The notes beneath the pieces were generated by a model. It ran no database searches. It was not told the origin of the DNA and saw only the letters and a program-made list of their open reading frames with translations. A DNA stretch of 12,590 nt from SAR202 cluster bacterium (lineage in GTDB: Bacteria > Chloroflexota > Dehalococcoidia > SAR202 > CAJWER01): NCBI GenBank assembly GCA_030740335.1, contig JASLXL010000228.1, forward strand, positions 1 to 12,590, given 5' to 3'. Position numbers and translations under genes: made by a program. Position 1 is the first letter of the stretch. Each line of letters begins with the position of its first letter. This document shows, in pieces, positions 1 to 7,852 of the stretch.

Positions 1-12
1 GTTCCCGCCAGT

Positions 13-1218
13 TCACTGGGCTGCCGCCTTTGCAGCCTCGACCAATCCGGCTTCCAGGCGTTCGAGGGCGGTGTCGACCTCTTCCCTGGTAAGGGTCAGT
101 GGCGGCATGAGCCTGATGGCGGTGGGCCGTGGTGCGTTGAGCAGCAGACCCATGTTGTTGCAGGCGGTCAGCGCCTCCGCTGACATCTCAGAGCTGAACT
201 CGACGGCGATTAGGAGCCCCATGCCACGTACGTCCGAGATGAAGTCGTGAGAGTCCCACAGCCTCTTCAGGCCGGCCATGAGGTACTCGCCAACATTGCG
301 GGCATTTGCGGAGATGTCATTATCGATGATGAACCTTGTGGAAGCGTTCGCGGCAGCGCAGGTCAGGGCGTTGCCTCCAAAGGTAGAACCGTGCTCGCCC
401 TTTGGCTCGAACACCGCCGCATGGTCCTTGGCCATGAACGCGCCGATGGGAACGCCGCCACCCAGACCCTTGGCAAGGGTCATGACATCGGGCTCGACGT
501 CGAAAGCCTGATAGCCGAAGAGGGTGCCCAGGCGACCAAGACCCGTCTGAACCTCGTCGAAGATCAGCAGGAGGCCTTGAGCGTCGCACCACTCCCGGAC
601 CTCACGCAGATAGTCGGGCGCGGGCACGTTGACCCCACCCTCGCCCTGCACCGGCTCCAGCATGATTGCCACCGTCCGGTCGGTAGTGGCGGCCTTGATG
701 GCGTCTATATTGTCGTACTCAACGTGAACGAAGCCGGTCGGCAACGGCTGCGACATGTCATCATCGTGGGGCTTGCCCGTGGCGGACCAGGTAGTAAGTG
801 TCCTGCCATGGAAGGAGTTGTCGGCCGTGATGATCTCGAAAGCTCCGTTGGTGTGGAGCTTGCCGTACTTGCGGACCATCTTGATTACGCCCTCGTTGGC
901 CTCGGCACCGCTATTGCAGAAAAAGACCTTGTCCATGCAACTGTTATCTACCAGCACCTGGGCCAGCTCCAGCTGTGGAACCGTGTAAAACTGGTTAGAG
1001 GTCTGGAGCAAAGTGGAGGCCTGCTTCATAATTGCCTCGGCAATGACGGGATGGGAATGCCCGATATTGTTGACGGCCCAACCAGCGGTGAAATCGAGGT
1101 ACTCCTTGCCCTCGTCGTCCCACACCGTGGTCCCCTCCCCTCGTACGATCACGATGGGCTGACGCTTCACAGTGAACATGTAGTATTCGGACTCTATCGC
1201 CTTCCAATCAGTTGCCAC
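13..1218 (-). CDS. argD: Acetylornithine aminotransferase (ArgD)
   Basis: PLP-dependent class III aminotransferase, 401 aa, the usual length for ArgD. It converts N-acetylglutamate semialdehyde and glutamate to N2-acetylornithine and 2-oxoglutarate in cytoplasmic arginine synthesis. Visible motifs are the cofactor phosphate-binding NSGAEANE (102-109), SFHGRT (135-140), EPVQGEGG (188-195), DEVQTGLGR (221-229) with the PLP-ring aspartate, and LAKGLGGG with the Schiff-base lysine at K250; GSTFGGN (277-283) completes the site. The start is GTG at 1218, supported by a GGGGGAGG ribosome site eight bases upstream that lies inside the end of the UPF0182 gene. Only one base separates that gene's stop from this start, so translation is probably coupled. 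It is the last arg gene of the minus-strand group within the window. Related aminotransferases (ornithine, succinylornithine or LysJ type) are alternatives, but adjacency to argB and argJ favours ArgD. Confidence 0.95.
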   Translation of the reverse strand: MATDWKAIESEYYMFTVKRQPIVIVRGEGTTVWDDEGKEYLDFTAGWAVNNIGHSHPVIAEAIMKQASTLLQTSNQFYTVPQLELAQVLVDNSCMDKVFFCNSGAEANEGVIKMVRKYGKLHTNGAFEIITADNSFHGRTLTTWSATGKPHDDDMSQPLPTGFVHVEYDNIDAIKAATTDRTVAIMLEPVQGEGGVNVPAPDYLREVREWCDAQGLLLIFDEVQTGLGRLGTLFGYQAFDVEPDVMTLAKGLGGGVPIGAFMAKDHAAVFEPKGEHGSTFGGNALTCAAANASTRFIIDNDISANARNVGEYLMAGLKRLWDSHDFISDVRGMGLLIAVEFSSEMSAEALTACNNMGLLLNAPRPTAIRLMPPLTLTREEVDTALERLEAGLVEAAKAAAQ

Positions 1219-1219
1219 G

Positions 1220-4006
1220 TTAGTTGCCTCCCCCTGATCCTTCGAGCCCTTTCAGGGCGTCTTCCAACGCATTCAGGCCCTCCCTAAGAGCCTGGATAAC
1301 ATCGGATAACTTGTCGATGTTTGCCTGAAACACGTCTACTTCCACCGGCGCAGCGTCCCCGTTCTGAGACTCATCTGGCTCGACCACGGCGACCTCAATG
1401 AACCCCGTCAGAGCCGCTATTGCTTCGGTCACTGACCCCTCCATGACCACCTTGTCGCCAGAGGCCAGTATGACCTGCTTCAGCTCAGGGAAGTCGATCC
1501 CCTCGGCCTGGAGGTAGACGGGTTCGGCGTATAACAGGCCGAACTGGTCATCTGTCGCGATGGGTATTACCAGCAGGTTCCCCCGGATACAGAAGGAGCC
1601 TTCCTGACACCTGAGGGTGAACCACTGGGAGATGTCTGGATCATTGTCGATCTTTGCCTCGATCTGCTGGGGACTGTCGATCTGGCGCTCCTTGGGAAAG
1701 CGGAAGGCGACCAATTCGCCCAGCTTTTCCCCGTCGTTCCGAGCGGCCAACCATCCGGCCATGATGGGCGGGTCGTTTCTCGTGTAGGGTGTCAGTAGCA
1801 CGAACTCCTCGCGCTCCTCCCCCGGTATCTTCATGATGACGTAGTAGGGCTCGACAGCTTGGAGCTCCTCTCCTTGACCGAACTTCTCCTCCGGGATGCT
1901 CCAGATGTCCTCCAGGTTGTAGAAGTCCTGGGAATTGAGCATGTGATACCGCAGATATTTCTCGGCCTGGATACCGAACATGTCCTGAGGATATCGAGTA
2001 TGGGAGAGCAATGTCTCGGGCATCGTGTCCTTGTCGACAAACAGGTCAGGGAATATTGCCCTGTATGTCGCTACGATGGGGTCGGACATGTCCCAGACGT
2101 AGAAATCCATGGAGCCATTGAAGGCGTCGATAACGATCTTGACGCTATTTCTGATGTAGTTGAACCCCTCAGGCGACGGGTCGGAGTAGGGATACCTGTC
2201 CGTCACGGTGTAGGCGTCCTGTATCCAGTAGAGAGCCCCGTCGGCGGCCACGATGTATGGATCGTCGTCGAGCCTCAAGAAGGGCGCGACTGTGGAAACA
2301 CGTTCCTGGATCTCGCGCCTGTACTGGAGCCGGCTGTCGTCGGTGATCTCGCCGGTGATCAGGATATTGATGTCGGTGAACTGCCAAGCATAGGCAATGC
2401 GCCGGAAGAAACCTCCGATGTTGACCCCGCCGTCTCCATCGTACTGGAGACTCAGGAGCTCGCCGCCGGCGGCCTGGTAGTCTAACTCGGGCGTGTTAGA
2501 GTTGACGATCACATAGTCCAGGGTCTTTTCGCCATAGTAGATTCTCGGATTGGTGACGGTGGTGTCCGGCTCGGCATCTGGTACGCCGGAACTGACGGCG
2601 ATCGTCCCGTCCTGGGGGATATCCTTCGCGAAGAATTCGGGCCGCCCCTCGGCGGTGAACTCGGTGACAGGGCTCATGGCTACGCCAAAGCCGTGGGTAT
2701 AACGAAGCGTACGGTTTACCCACGTCTGGGCGTCCTTGTCGAGTTTATCGGGGGCGACCTCCCGGGCCGCCAGCATCACCTGGCGAGGCCGACCGTCCAC
2801 AGTATAGCGGTCGACATCGGCGTCCTCAAAGTCGTAGTAGGGCCGGATGAGCTGGATCTGACGATACACATCTGACAGCGGCCCGTGATCCCACAGGCGG
2901 ATGTTGTCTATCGTCTGCAGATTTTCAGACACCATCTCCACCGTCAAGGTCGTGTCGACGGGGTAAAGTTGTTCCGAAACATCACTCAGACCAAAGGCCT
3001 GGCGGGTAAGCTCGATGTTGCGATCGATATAGACCTGCTCTTTCGCATATTCGTTTGGCCTGACGGTGAGGCGCTGCATGGCATTGGGCCACACTACCCC
3101 AAGCACCACCGCTAGCACTGCAAACAGGATGATGGCCCCGATTAGGAGCCTTACCTTGGCTATGTACGCATTCACCAGCATCAGCACTGCCGAGGCGGCT
3201 GCCACGATGGTCAGGATCATCAATGCGTTGCGTCGGGCACTGATATCGGTATAGGAGGCCCCAAATACAGCTCCCTGGTCAGAGAGCACCAGAGCCCAGC
3301 GGTCGAGCCACATTCCGGCGCCAAAAATGAGCATGGCGATGGCCGCGAGGATCGAAACCTGCGCCTTCAGGCCCGGTGTGAGCTGTATGCCCACGCCGCG
3401 ATAGCTGAAGTTGACGAAATAGATACCCAGGGTTGCCAGCAGCGTGACTACCACCGCACCTAACAGCCAACTCTGCAAGAACTCGTACATCGGCATATCG
3501 AAGACGTAGAAAGCCACGTCCCTCGAATATAGAGGGTCGAGGATACCGAAGTCAGATGCGCTGGAGAATCTCAGGAATATCTCCCAATGACTCGCCGCAA
3601 CGACACCAAAGATGATGCTGAGGACCATCGCACCTGCGACTGTACCCCAGAAGATCAGACGCCTGAGCACGTCTCTTATCTGGGGCGGCAGTGGAATCTC
3701 TTCGGGCCCCTGCGAGACTTTATGGGCGAAATATAGACTGACACCGGAGATGATCCCGAAACCCGCAGCCCCGGCAAGGAACATCAGTACCCGTGTGGTA
3801 AGCACCTTGACGAACACGCTTCTGAAACCGAGCTCGCCAAACCAGAGCCAATCGGTGTAGATGGACCTAGCCAATGTGGCGATGGCAAAAACCGCGATAA
3901 TCGCGACGATGACCACGCCCCACTTGATGTAGCCTCCAAGTTGGGCCGGGATGGCACCTTTGAAATCTAGCGGAAAGTCCGGTTGAGATTGAAAGTTGAA
4001 AGCCAT
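1220..4006 (-). CDS. UPF0182 (COG1615) family large membrane protein
   Basis: 928-aa protein of the UPF0182 family, whose biochemical role is not known. Seven hydrophobic segments fill the N-terminal third (about 27-47, 72-93, 117-138, 178-199, 215-234, 260-282, 286-306). A soluble domain of roughly 550 residues follows, probably outside the membrane. Family hallmarks include NEYAKEQVYIDRNI (318-331), YTHGFG (436-441), PPIMAGWLAARND (746-758), a cluster of FPKER then QQIEAKI, RGNLLVIPI (808-816) and LLYAEPVYLQAEG (824-836). The tail (880-928) is acidic, then probably a coiled coil, then glycine-rich. Two cysteines, C800 and C806, just before RGNLLVIPI could form a disulphide if the domain is exported. 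The start is ATG at 4006 behind an AAGGGA-like site. It lies between argB and argD on the same strand, 79 bp after argB and 1 bp before argD. The family call is secure; the function and the link to arginine are unknown. Confidence 0.93.
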   Translation of the reverse strand: MAFNFQSQPDFPLDFKGAIPAQLGGYIKWGVVIVAIIAVFAIATLARSIYTDWLWFGELGFRSVFVKVLTTRVLMFLAGAAGFGIISGVSLYFAHKVSQGPEEIPLPPQIRDVLRRLIFWGTVAGAMVLSIIFGVVAASHWEIFLRFSSASDFGILDPLYSRDVAFYVFDMPMYEFLQSWLLGAVVVTLLATLGIYFVNFSYRGVGIQLTPGLKAQVSILAAIAMLIFGAGMWLDRWALVLSDQGAVFGASYTDISARRNALMILTIVAAASAVLMLVNAYIAKVRLLIGAIILFAVLAVVLGVVWPNAMQRLTVRPNEYAKEQVYIDRNIELTRQAFGLSDVSEQLYPVDTTLTVEMVSENLQTIDNIRLWDHGPLSDVYRQIQLIRPYYDFEDADVDRYTVDGRPRQVMLAAREVAPDKLDKDAQTWVNRTLRYTHGFGVAMSPVTEFTAEGRPEFFAKDIPQDGTIAVSSGVPDAEPDTTVTNPRIYYGEKTLDYVIVNSNTPELDYQAAGGELLSLQYDGDGGVNIGGFFRRIAYAWQFTDINILITGEITDDSRLQYRREIQERVSTVAPFLRLDDDPYIVAADGALYWIQDAYTVTDRYPYSDPSPEGFNYIRNSVKIVIDAFNGSMDFYVWDMSDPIVATYRAIFPDLFVDKDTMPETLLSHTRYPQDMFGIQAEKYLRYHMLNSQDFYNLEDIWSIPEEKFGQGEELQAVEPYYVIMKIPGEEREEFVLLTPYTRNDPPIMAGWLAARNDGEKLGELVAFRFPKERQIDSPQQIEAKIDNDPDISQWFTLRCQEGSFCIRGNLLVIPIATDDQFGLLYAEPVYLQAEGIDFPELKQVILASGDKVVMEGSVTEAIAALTGFIEVAVVEPDESQNGDAAPVEVDVFQANIDKLSDVIQALREGLNALEDALKGLEGSGGGN

Positions 4007-4034
4007 TGGTCCCTTCTTTTGACCGCGCTACCCT

Positions 4035-4080
4035 TTAGTACACGCTACGGTATTAGTTAGTACACGCTACGGTATTAGTT
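4035..4080. repeat. 22-bp perfect tandem duplication
   Basis: A 22-bp unit (4036-4057) is repeated exactly and without a gap at 4058-4079; one further matching base on each side makes the duplicated tract 46 bp. Each unit contains TACACGCTACGGTA, an imperfect dyad. It fills most of the gap between the argB stop (4086) and the UPF0182 start (4006), so it lies in the leader or promoter region of UPF0182. A 22-bp period is about two helical turns and would put both copies on the same face of DNA, which suits a duplicated protein-binding site, but replication slippage would look the same. Confidence 0.85.
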
Positions 4081-4085
4081 GCTTA

Positions 4086-4979
4086 TCAGTCTAGACGCGT
4101 GCCCATGGCCTTGCCTGCAAATGCATCCATCAACGCGTTGGGCTGGCGTCCGTCGACGATGTGGGTCGTCTGTACGCTCTCCAGGGCCTTTAGGCATGCC
4201 CCAATCTTGGGAACCATGCCGCCATCAATCACCTTGGAGTGCATTAGGCCTTCGGCCTGTCTGCGAGTGAGCCGGGGGATCAGGCGATGCGACGAGTCGA
4301 GAACGCCTTCAACATCGGTCAGCATCACCAGGCGCTCGGCCCCTATGGCAGAGGCGATCTCACCGGCGACGGTATCGGCGTTCACGTTCAGCATGGATTC
4401 GGACTCGGGGTACGGCGCCGAACCGCGGACCGCCACAGGCGCAATAATAGGCACAAACCCGGCTGCCATGACAGCCTCAATGGGACTCGTATCTACCTCG
4501 ACAACCCGGCCCACTAGGCCCAGGTTCGGGTCCTTGATCTCGGCCTTGAGCATGCCGCCGTCAATGCCGGAGAGTCCAATGGATTTGCCACCCCGGGCAT
4601 TGATCGAGGCTACCAATGACTTGTTCACGAGCCCAGATAGCACGGCTATCACGATATCGAGACTGGGCTCATCTGTAACACGCAGGCCGTCAGAGAACTT
4701 TGGCCTGACTCCTTGGCGCGCCATCCACTCGGTGATGGTCTTGCCGCCGCCATGGACGACGACCTGCCGCACACCTTGCTGTTGGAGAGCAACGACATCC
4801 TGGAGGGTCGTATCATGGCCCCCGAAGGTGCTTCCGCCAATTTTTACCAGAATCGTCCCACCGGCATCGGGTTCCTCTCCGACGGAGGGCTCCTCCTCCG
4901 ACGCGTGCATCTTGTGTTGCGGCCCATCTTCGCCGCTCTCATGCAGTCCACCGGCCATATGTGCGCTTGAATCCATCAT
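4086..4979 (-). CDS. argB: Acetylglutamate kinase (ArgB) with N-terminal extension
   Basis: Amino-acid-kinase-family enzyme that phosphorylates N-acetylglutamate with ATP, the second step of arginine synthesis. The core begins near residue 41: ILVKIGGS (43-50) with the phosphate-binding K46, HGGGK (76-80), SDGLRVTD (96-103), GIDGGM (138-143), NVNADTVAGEIA (198-209) and VIDGGMVPKI (250-259) with K258. All expected catalytic residues are there. About 40 residues precede the core, rich in Glu, Ser, Gly and His and probably disordered; most ArgB proteins begin only a few residues before the VKIGG strand. No in-frame start with a good ribosome site lies nearer the core. The two adjacent ATGs at 4979/4976 have AGGGGAG about 14 bases upstream, which is rather far, so the exact start is uncertain. 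The argJ stop is 35 bp upstream, which supports cotranscription. Confidence 0.94.
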   Translation of the reverse strand: MMDSSAHMAGGLHESGEDGPQHKMHASEEEPSVGEEPDAGGTILVKIGGSTFGGHDTTLQDVVALQQQGVRQVVVHGGGKTITEWMARQGVRPKFSDGLRVTDEPSLDIVIAVLSGLVNKSLVASINARGGKSIGLSGIDGGMLKAEIKDPNLGLVGRVVEVDTSPIEAVMAAGFVPIIAPVAVRGSAPYPESESMLNVNADTVAGEIASAIGAERLVMLTDVEGVLDSSHRLIPRLTRRQAEGLMHSKVIDGGMVPKIGACLKALESVQTTHIVDGRQPNALMDAFAGKAMGTRLD

Positions 4980-5014
4980 TCGCCCGGCTGGTTACTCCCC
5001 TGGCGCAACAATAA

Positions 5015-6232
5015 TCAAGTGCTGTAGGCCGAGTTAAAGGTCACGTACTCTTCTGTCAGGTCACAGCCCCATGCAGTTGCAGAGACGTTGCCATTGTTGA
5101 CGTTTACCCGAATCTGGACCTCCGGGACGCTCATGGCATTGATCACTGCTTCCTTCATATATGGGAACGCCACACCTTCGTGGACCATGTGAATGTCACT
5201 GATAAATAGGTCTACCTGATTTTCGCTAAAATCGATGTTGCTCTTGCCAAGGGCCATCATGATGCGACCCCAGTTGGGGTCGCGACCGTGGACCATTGCC
5301 TTGACTAGCAACGAACCGGCGATCGAACGGGCCGCCGTGCGGGCATCGGACAGGTCCTTTGCTCCATCTACAACGACTTCGATAAGGCGCTGTGCGCCCT
5401 CGCCGTCGCGCACTAATTCCTTCGCCAATACCGTGGACACGTAGGTGATCGCCTCCCGGAAGGCGTCCACACCCTTCGAGTCCGGTCCGATCTCCGGGCC
5501 ACCCGCAGCAGCATTTGCAAGAACGAGGACTGTGTCGTTGGTGCTCATGTCACCGTCGACATCGATCATATTAAAGGAGGCGCTCACCGCCTCTGATAGT
5601 ATGCTCTGGAGGAACTCTGGCTGAACCTTCGCGTCCGTCGCCATGAAACAGAGCATGGTGGCCATGTTGGGGTGGATCATGCCTACACCCTTGGCAGCGC
5701 CACCAACAATGACGCGCCCACCAGGCATTTCGACCGAGACTGCAACCTCTTTTGGCCGCGAGTCGGTCGTCATAATCGCGCGGGCGAATTCGGGGCCACC
5801 CTGAGCCGTTACGTCGATATTGCCGATGTTCTGGCGAACCAGGGCCATGGGCATCTCGGCGCCTATGAGGCCGGTGCTAGCAACCAATACCTCGTCGGCT
5901 GCAATCCCGAGCATATTGGCAGCCAGGGATGTCATCTCCTCGGCGTCCTTAAAGCCCTGCTCGCCTACCGCACAGTTGGCACAGCCGCTGTTGGCGACTA
6001 CGGCCCTCGCAGAGCCTCCCTCCACCCGTTTCTTACTCACGGTGACGGAGGGCGACACGATCTTGCTTGTGGTAAATGTTCCGGCGACGGCAGCAGGACT
6101 CTCGGACACCAGAATGCCGATATCGAGCGCGTCGGGGGCCGATGACTTTAACCCGGCATAGGTCGCCCCCGCCAGAAAGCCCTTGGCTGAGGTCACTCCA
6201 CCGCCCTTGATTAACTCAATCATGGAGGCCAT
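5015..6232 (-). CDS. argJ: Bifunctional glutamate N-acetyltransferase / ornithine acetyltransferase (ArgJ)
   Basis: 405-aa ArgJ precursor. It moves the acetyl group from N-acetylornithine to glutamate, releasing ornithine and regenerating acetylglutamate, and in many bacteria can also use acetyl-CoA. The self-cleavage site is visible in KGVGMIHPNMATML (181-194): processing between A191 and T192 would free T192 as the N-terminal nucleophile of the beta chain. STG (119-121) matches the oxyanion-hole region, DGDMSTNDT (226-234) is a family signature, and the C-terminus WGCDLTEEYVTFNSAYST is typical. The usual NSGNANACTG-like segment reads NSGCANCAVG (81-90), with two cysteines. The start at 6232 is chosen over M4 because AGAGGGA lies five bases upstream. 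It is the first gene of the minus-strand group; argC, often adjacent, is not in the window. Whether it also makes acetylglutamate from acetyl-CoA cannot be read from sequence. Confidence 0.96.
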   Translation of the reverse strand: MASMIELIKGGGVTSAKGFLAGATYAGLKSSAPDALDIGILVSESPAAVAGTFTTSKIVSPSVTVSKKRVEGGSARAVVANSGCANCAVGEQGFKDAEEMTSLAANMLGIAADEVLVASTGLIGAEMPMALVRQNIGNIDVTAQGGPEFARAIMTTDSRPKEVAVSVEMPGGRVIVGGAAKGVGMIHPNMATMLCFMATDAKVQPEFLQSILSEAVSASFNMIDVDGDMSTNDTVLVLANAAAGGPEIGPDSKGVDAFREAITYVSTVLAKELVRDGEGAQRLIEVVVDGAKDLSDARTAARSIAGSLLVKAMVHGRDPNWGRIMMALGKSNIDFSENQVDLFISDIHMVHEGVAFPYMKEAVINAMSVPEVQIRVNVNNGNVSATAWGCDLTEEYVTFNSAYST

Positions 6233-6303
6233 CTAATCCCTCTTTCGCCCCTTCGTGACCCGCTTCGTCCACCCGCAGGGCAGGCCATTTTCAGGTTGAC
6301 GGC

Positions 6304-6312
6304 AGTATACCA
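6304..6312 (-). promoter_or_regulatory. Candidate extended -10 promoter for argJ
   Basis: On the minus strand this reads TGGTATACT, an extended -10 (TGn) with a TATACT hexamer. The -35 position 17 bp further upstream (6327-6332) reads TATGCG and is weak, which is acceptable with an extended -10. Transcription would begin near 6297 and leave a leader of about 65 nt before argJ. No clear arginine-repressor box is visible. Confidence 0.45.
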
Positions 6313-6380
6313 TACATAGCTACGGCCGCATAAGGAGCAAGCGGTCTATTTTCGACCTTTCGCGGGAACCGACAGGGGCG

Positions 6381-6409
6381 TGGACAGCCCTGGCCTGGCG
6401 CAATAGAAT
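6381..6409 (+). promoter_or_regulatory. Sigma70-type promoter of the triple-Rid gene
   Basis: TGGACA at 6381-6386 (five of six bases of the -35 consensus) is followed after exactly 17 bp by TAGAAT at 6404-6409 (five of six bases of the -10). The expected start near 6416 gives a 5' leader of about 60 nt before the ATG at 6477. It is divergent from the argJ promoter about 70 bp away. Confidence 0.6.
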
Positions 6410-6476
6410 ATGCCGACCAATAGCAGATTGTGAGCCGGAGTGGGCGCCTGCCAGCCGGGACTCAAGGGGGTGTCAT

Positions 6477-7730
6477 ATGACCCATCGACGGATCAGGGTA
6501 CAGAACACGAACGACATGGAGATGTTCCGGGGCCTCGACTACAGCGTCAGTCGGGCCGTCCAGGCTGGTCGAATCGTGCACTTGCAGGGCCAGACAGGCA
6601 TCCCTCTGAACGGCGAAGGATTCATCGGCGAGGATAACCCTGCTGCTCAGGCCGAGAACGCCATGCAGTGCGTAAAGATCCTCCTGGAAGAAGCCGGCTC
6701 CAAGATGGAGGACATCGTCAAGATCACGACCTATGTGACCGACGCCTCGTATCGGGAGCAGGTCTATCCGGTCCTGGCGAAGCACCTGGGGGACGTGTAC
6801 CCCTGCTCCACCGGCCTGGTCGTGAAGGCCCTGGCGACACCTATAGTCGATTTCGAGATCGACGTGTTCGCCGTGATTTCGGGAGACGAAGACCACGTCC
6901 GCATACGAAAAGGCACGACCAAGGGAGGCTATCTTCTCCCGGACATGAATTTCCGGGCCAGCAAGGCAGTGCGGGCCGGGCAGAATGTGTACCTCACTGG
7001 ATCCACAGGCCTGACCCTCGACGGCTCTGATTTCGTCGGTAAAGGCGACCCCGCTGCCCAAGCAGACAATGCGATGCGGTGCGTTAAAACGCTGTTGGAG
7101 GAGGTCGGTGCGCGGATGGAGGACATCTGCAAGGTGACGACCTATGTGACGAAACACGAGTACCGGGCCGAGGTCTATCCGGTGCTCTCGCGCCACTTGA
7201 AGGACGTCAGGCCAGTGTCCACCGGCCTAATAATCCCCGCCCTTGCCGCGCCGGAAATCGATTTCGAAATCGATGTTTTTGCGGTGATTCCAGAAGCCGG
7301 CGAGACCAATCGGCGCATCCGACCGACGAACACGAACCTTCACGAGGCCGTGGACCCGAGGTTTCCCGGCCTGGACTACAGACTGGCCAGAGCGATCCGG
7401 GCCGGAGACAAGGTGTTCATGCAGGGGCAGGTTGGGCGCACATTTGATGGTGGGTTCGTTGGGAAGGGCGATCCGGCGGCCCAGGCCGGCAACGCCATGC
7501 GATGCGTCCGCCAACTACTAGAGGAGGCCGGCGCGAGTATGGGAGACATCTGCAAGGTCATTGCCTACGTCAAGGATGTCGCCTACAGGGAGCAGGTGTA
7601 CCCGGTAATCGCCGAGCACATGAAGGGCGTCGACCCGGTTTCGACCGGCGTCGTCGTCGACTCCTTCGGGCACCACGACGTAGATTTCGAAATAGACGTC
7701 TTCGCCGTCGTCGGAGCTGCACACGCTTAA
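6477..7730 (+). CDS. Triple-domain Rid (YjgF/YER057c/UK114) family protein
   Basis: 417-aa protein made of three full Rid domains in one chain: about residues 1-138, 139-276 and 277-413. Each repeat carries a GQTG/GSTG/GQVG turn, (D/N)PAAQA.NAM.CV..LLEE.G, an (I/V)CK or IVK strand then YV, a VYPV helix, P.STG and FEIDVFAV. Ordinary Rid proteins are about 130 aa and assemble as trimers with active sites between subunits, so this chain may fold as a single-chain trimer. Aligned to E. coli RidA, the imine-hydrolysing Arg105 is replaced by Ser in all three repeats (S111, S248, S389), while the glutamate equivalent to E120 is kept (E127, E264, E405). It therefore resembles the arginine-lacking Rid groups, whose activity is not known, and 2-iminopropanoate deaminase activity should not be assumed. 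The start is ATG at 6477 behind AAGGGGGTG. It is single-gene, with its own promoter and a terminator downstream. Confidence 0.93.
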   Translation: MTHRRIRVQNTNDMEMFRGLDYSVSRAVQAGRIVHLQGQTGIPLNGEGFIGEDNPAAQAENAMQCVKILLEEAGSKMEDIVKITTYVTDASYREQVYPVLAKHLGDVYPCSTGLVVKALATPIVDFEIDVFAVISGDEDHVRIRKGTTKGGYLLPDMNFRASKAVRAGQNVYLTGSTGLTLDGSDFVGKGDPAAQADNAMRCVKTLLEEVGARMEDICKVTTYVTKHEYRAEVYPVLSRHLKDVRPVSTGLIIPALAAPEIDFEIDVFAVIPEAGETNRRIRPTNTNLHEAVDPRFPGLDYRLARAIRAGDKVFMQGQVGRTFDGGFVGKGDPAAQAGNAMRCVRQLLEEAGASMGDICKVIAYVKDVAYREQVYPVIAEHMKGVDPVSTGVVVDSFGHHDVDFEIDVFAVVGAAHA

Positions 7731-7776
7731 TCGTGCGTGGTTTGGCCAGCACGAATTCTCGCAGACTGCTGTTGAG

Positions 7777-7850
7777 AGGGTGTGTAGAGGGATCCCCCGT
7801 CTGCCGGGAAACTTGAGGGTGTCCCTATAGTTAGTTACTGTTTTTCTCTC
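7777..7850 (+). terminator. Two-hairpin terminator-like repeat, copy A
   Basis: Follows the triple-Rid stop by 46 bp. Hairpin 1 spans 7784-7804: five pairs, a bulged G, three G-C pairs and a four-base loop. Hairpin 2 is AGGG-TGT-CCCT at 7816-7826. A T-rich stretch follows, with TTTTT at 7841-7845. Sequence and layout match the element at 11008-11085, including AGAGGG, TGCCGGG and TGAGGGTGTCCCT, so it appears to be a member of a repeat family used as a Rho-independent terminator. Confidence 0.65.
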
Positions 7851-7852
7851 TT

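Noticed and set aside
247..1287. 346-codon plus-strand open frame opposite argD
   Set aside because: It is antisense to a complete argD with all motifs, has no recognisable domain, and arises from GC-rich codon bias.
4035..4080. Tandem repeat as a CRISPR remnant
   Set aside because: The units abut with no spacers and no cas genes are present.
4099..5037. 312-codon plus-strand open frame opposite argB
   Set aside because: Fully antisense to argB, with low-complexity Ser/Pro/Thr-rich translation and no family features.
6296..6301. TTGACG as a plus-strand -35 box
   Set aside because: No acceptable -10 at 15-19 bp; the better plus-strand promoter is at 6381-6409.
6462..7196. 244-codon minus-strand frame opposite the triple-Rid gene
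   Set aside because: The translation only mirrors the internal Rid repeats (similar DVLH-type segments recur) and has no start signal.
6477..7730. Triple-Rid as an assembly or duplication artefact
   Set aside because: The three repeats differ at many synonymous and amino-acid positions, so they are not copies of the same reads.
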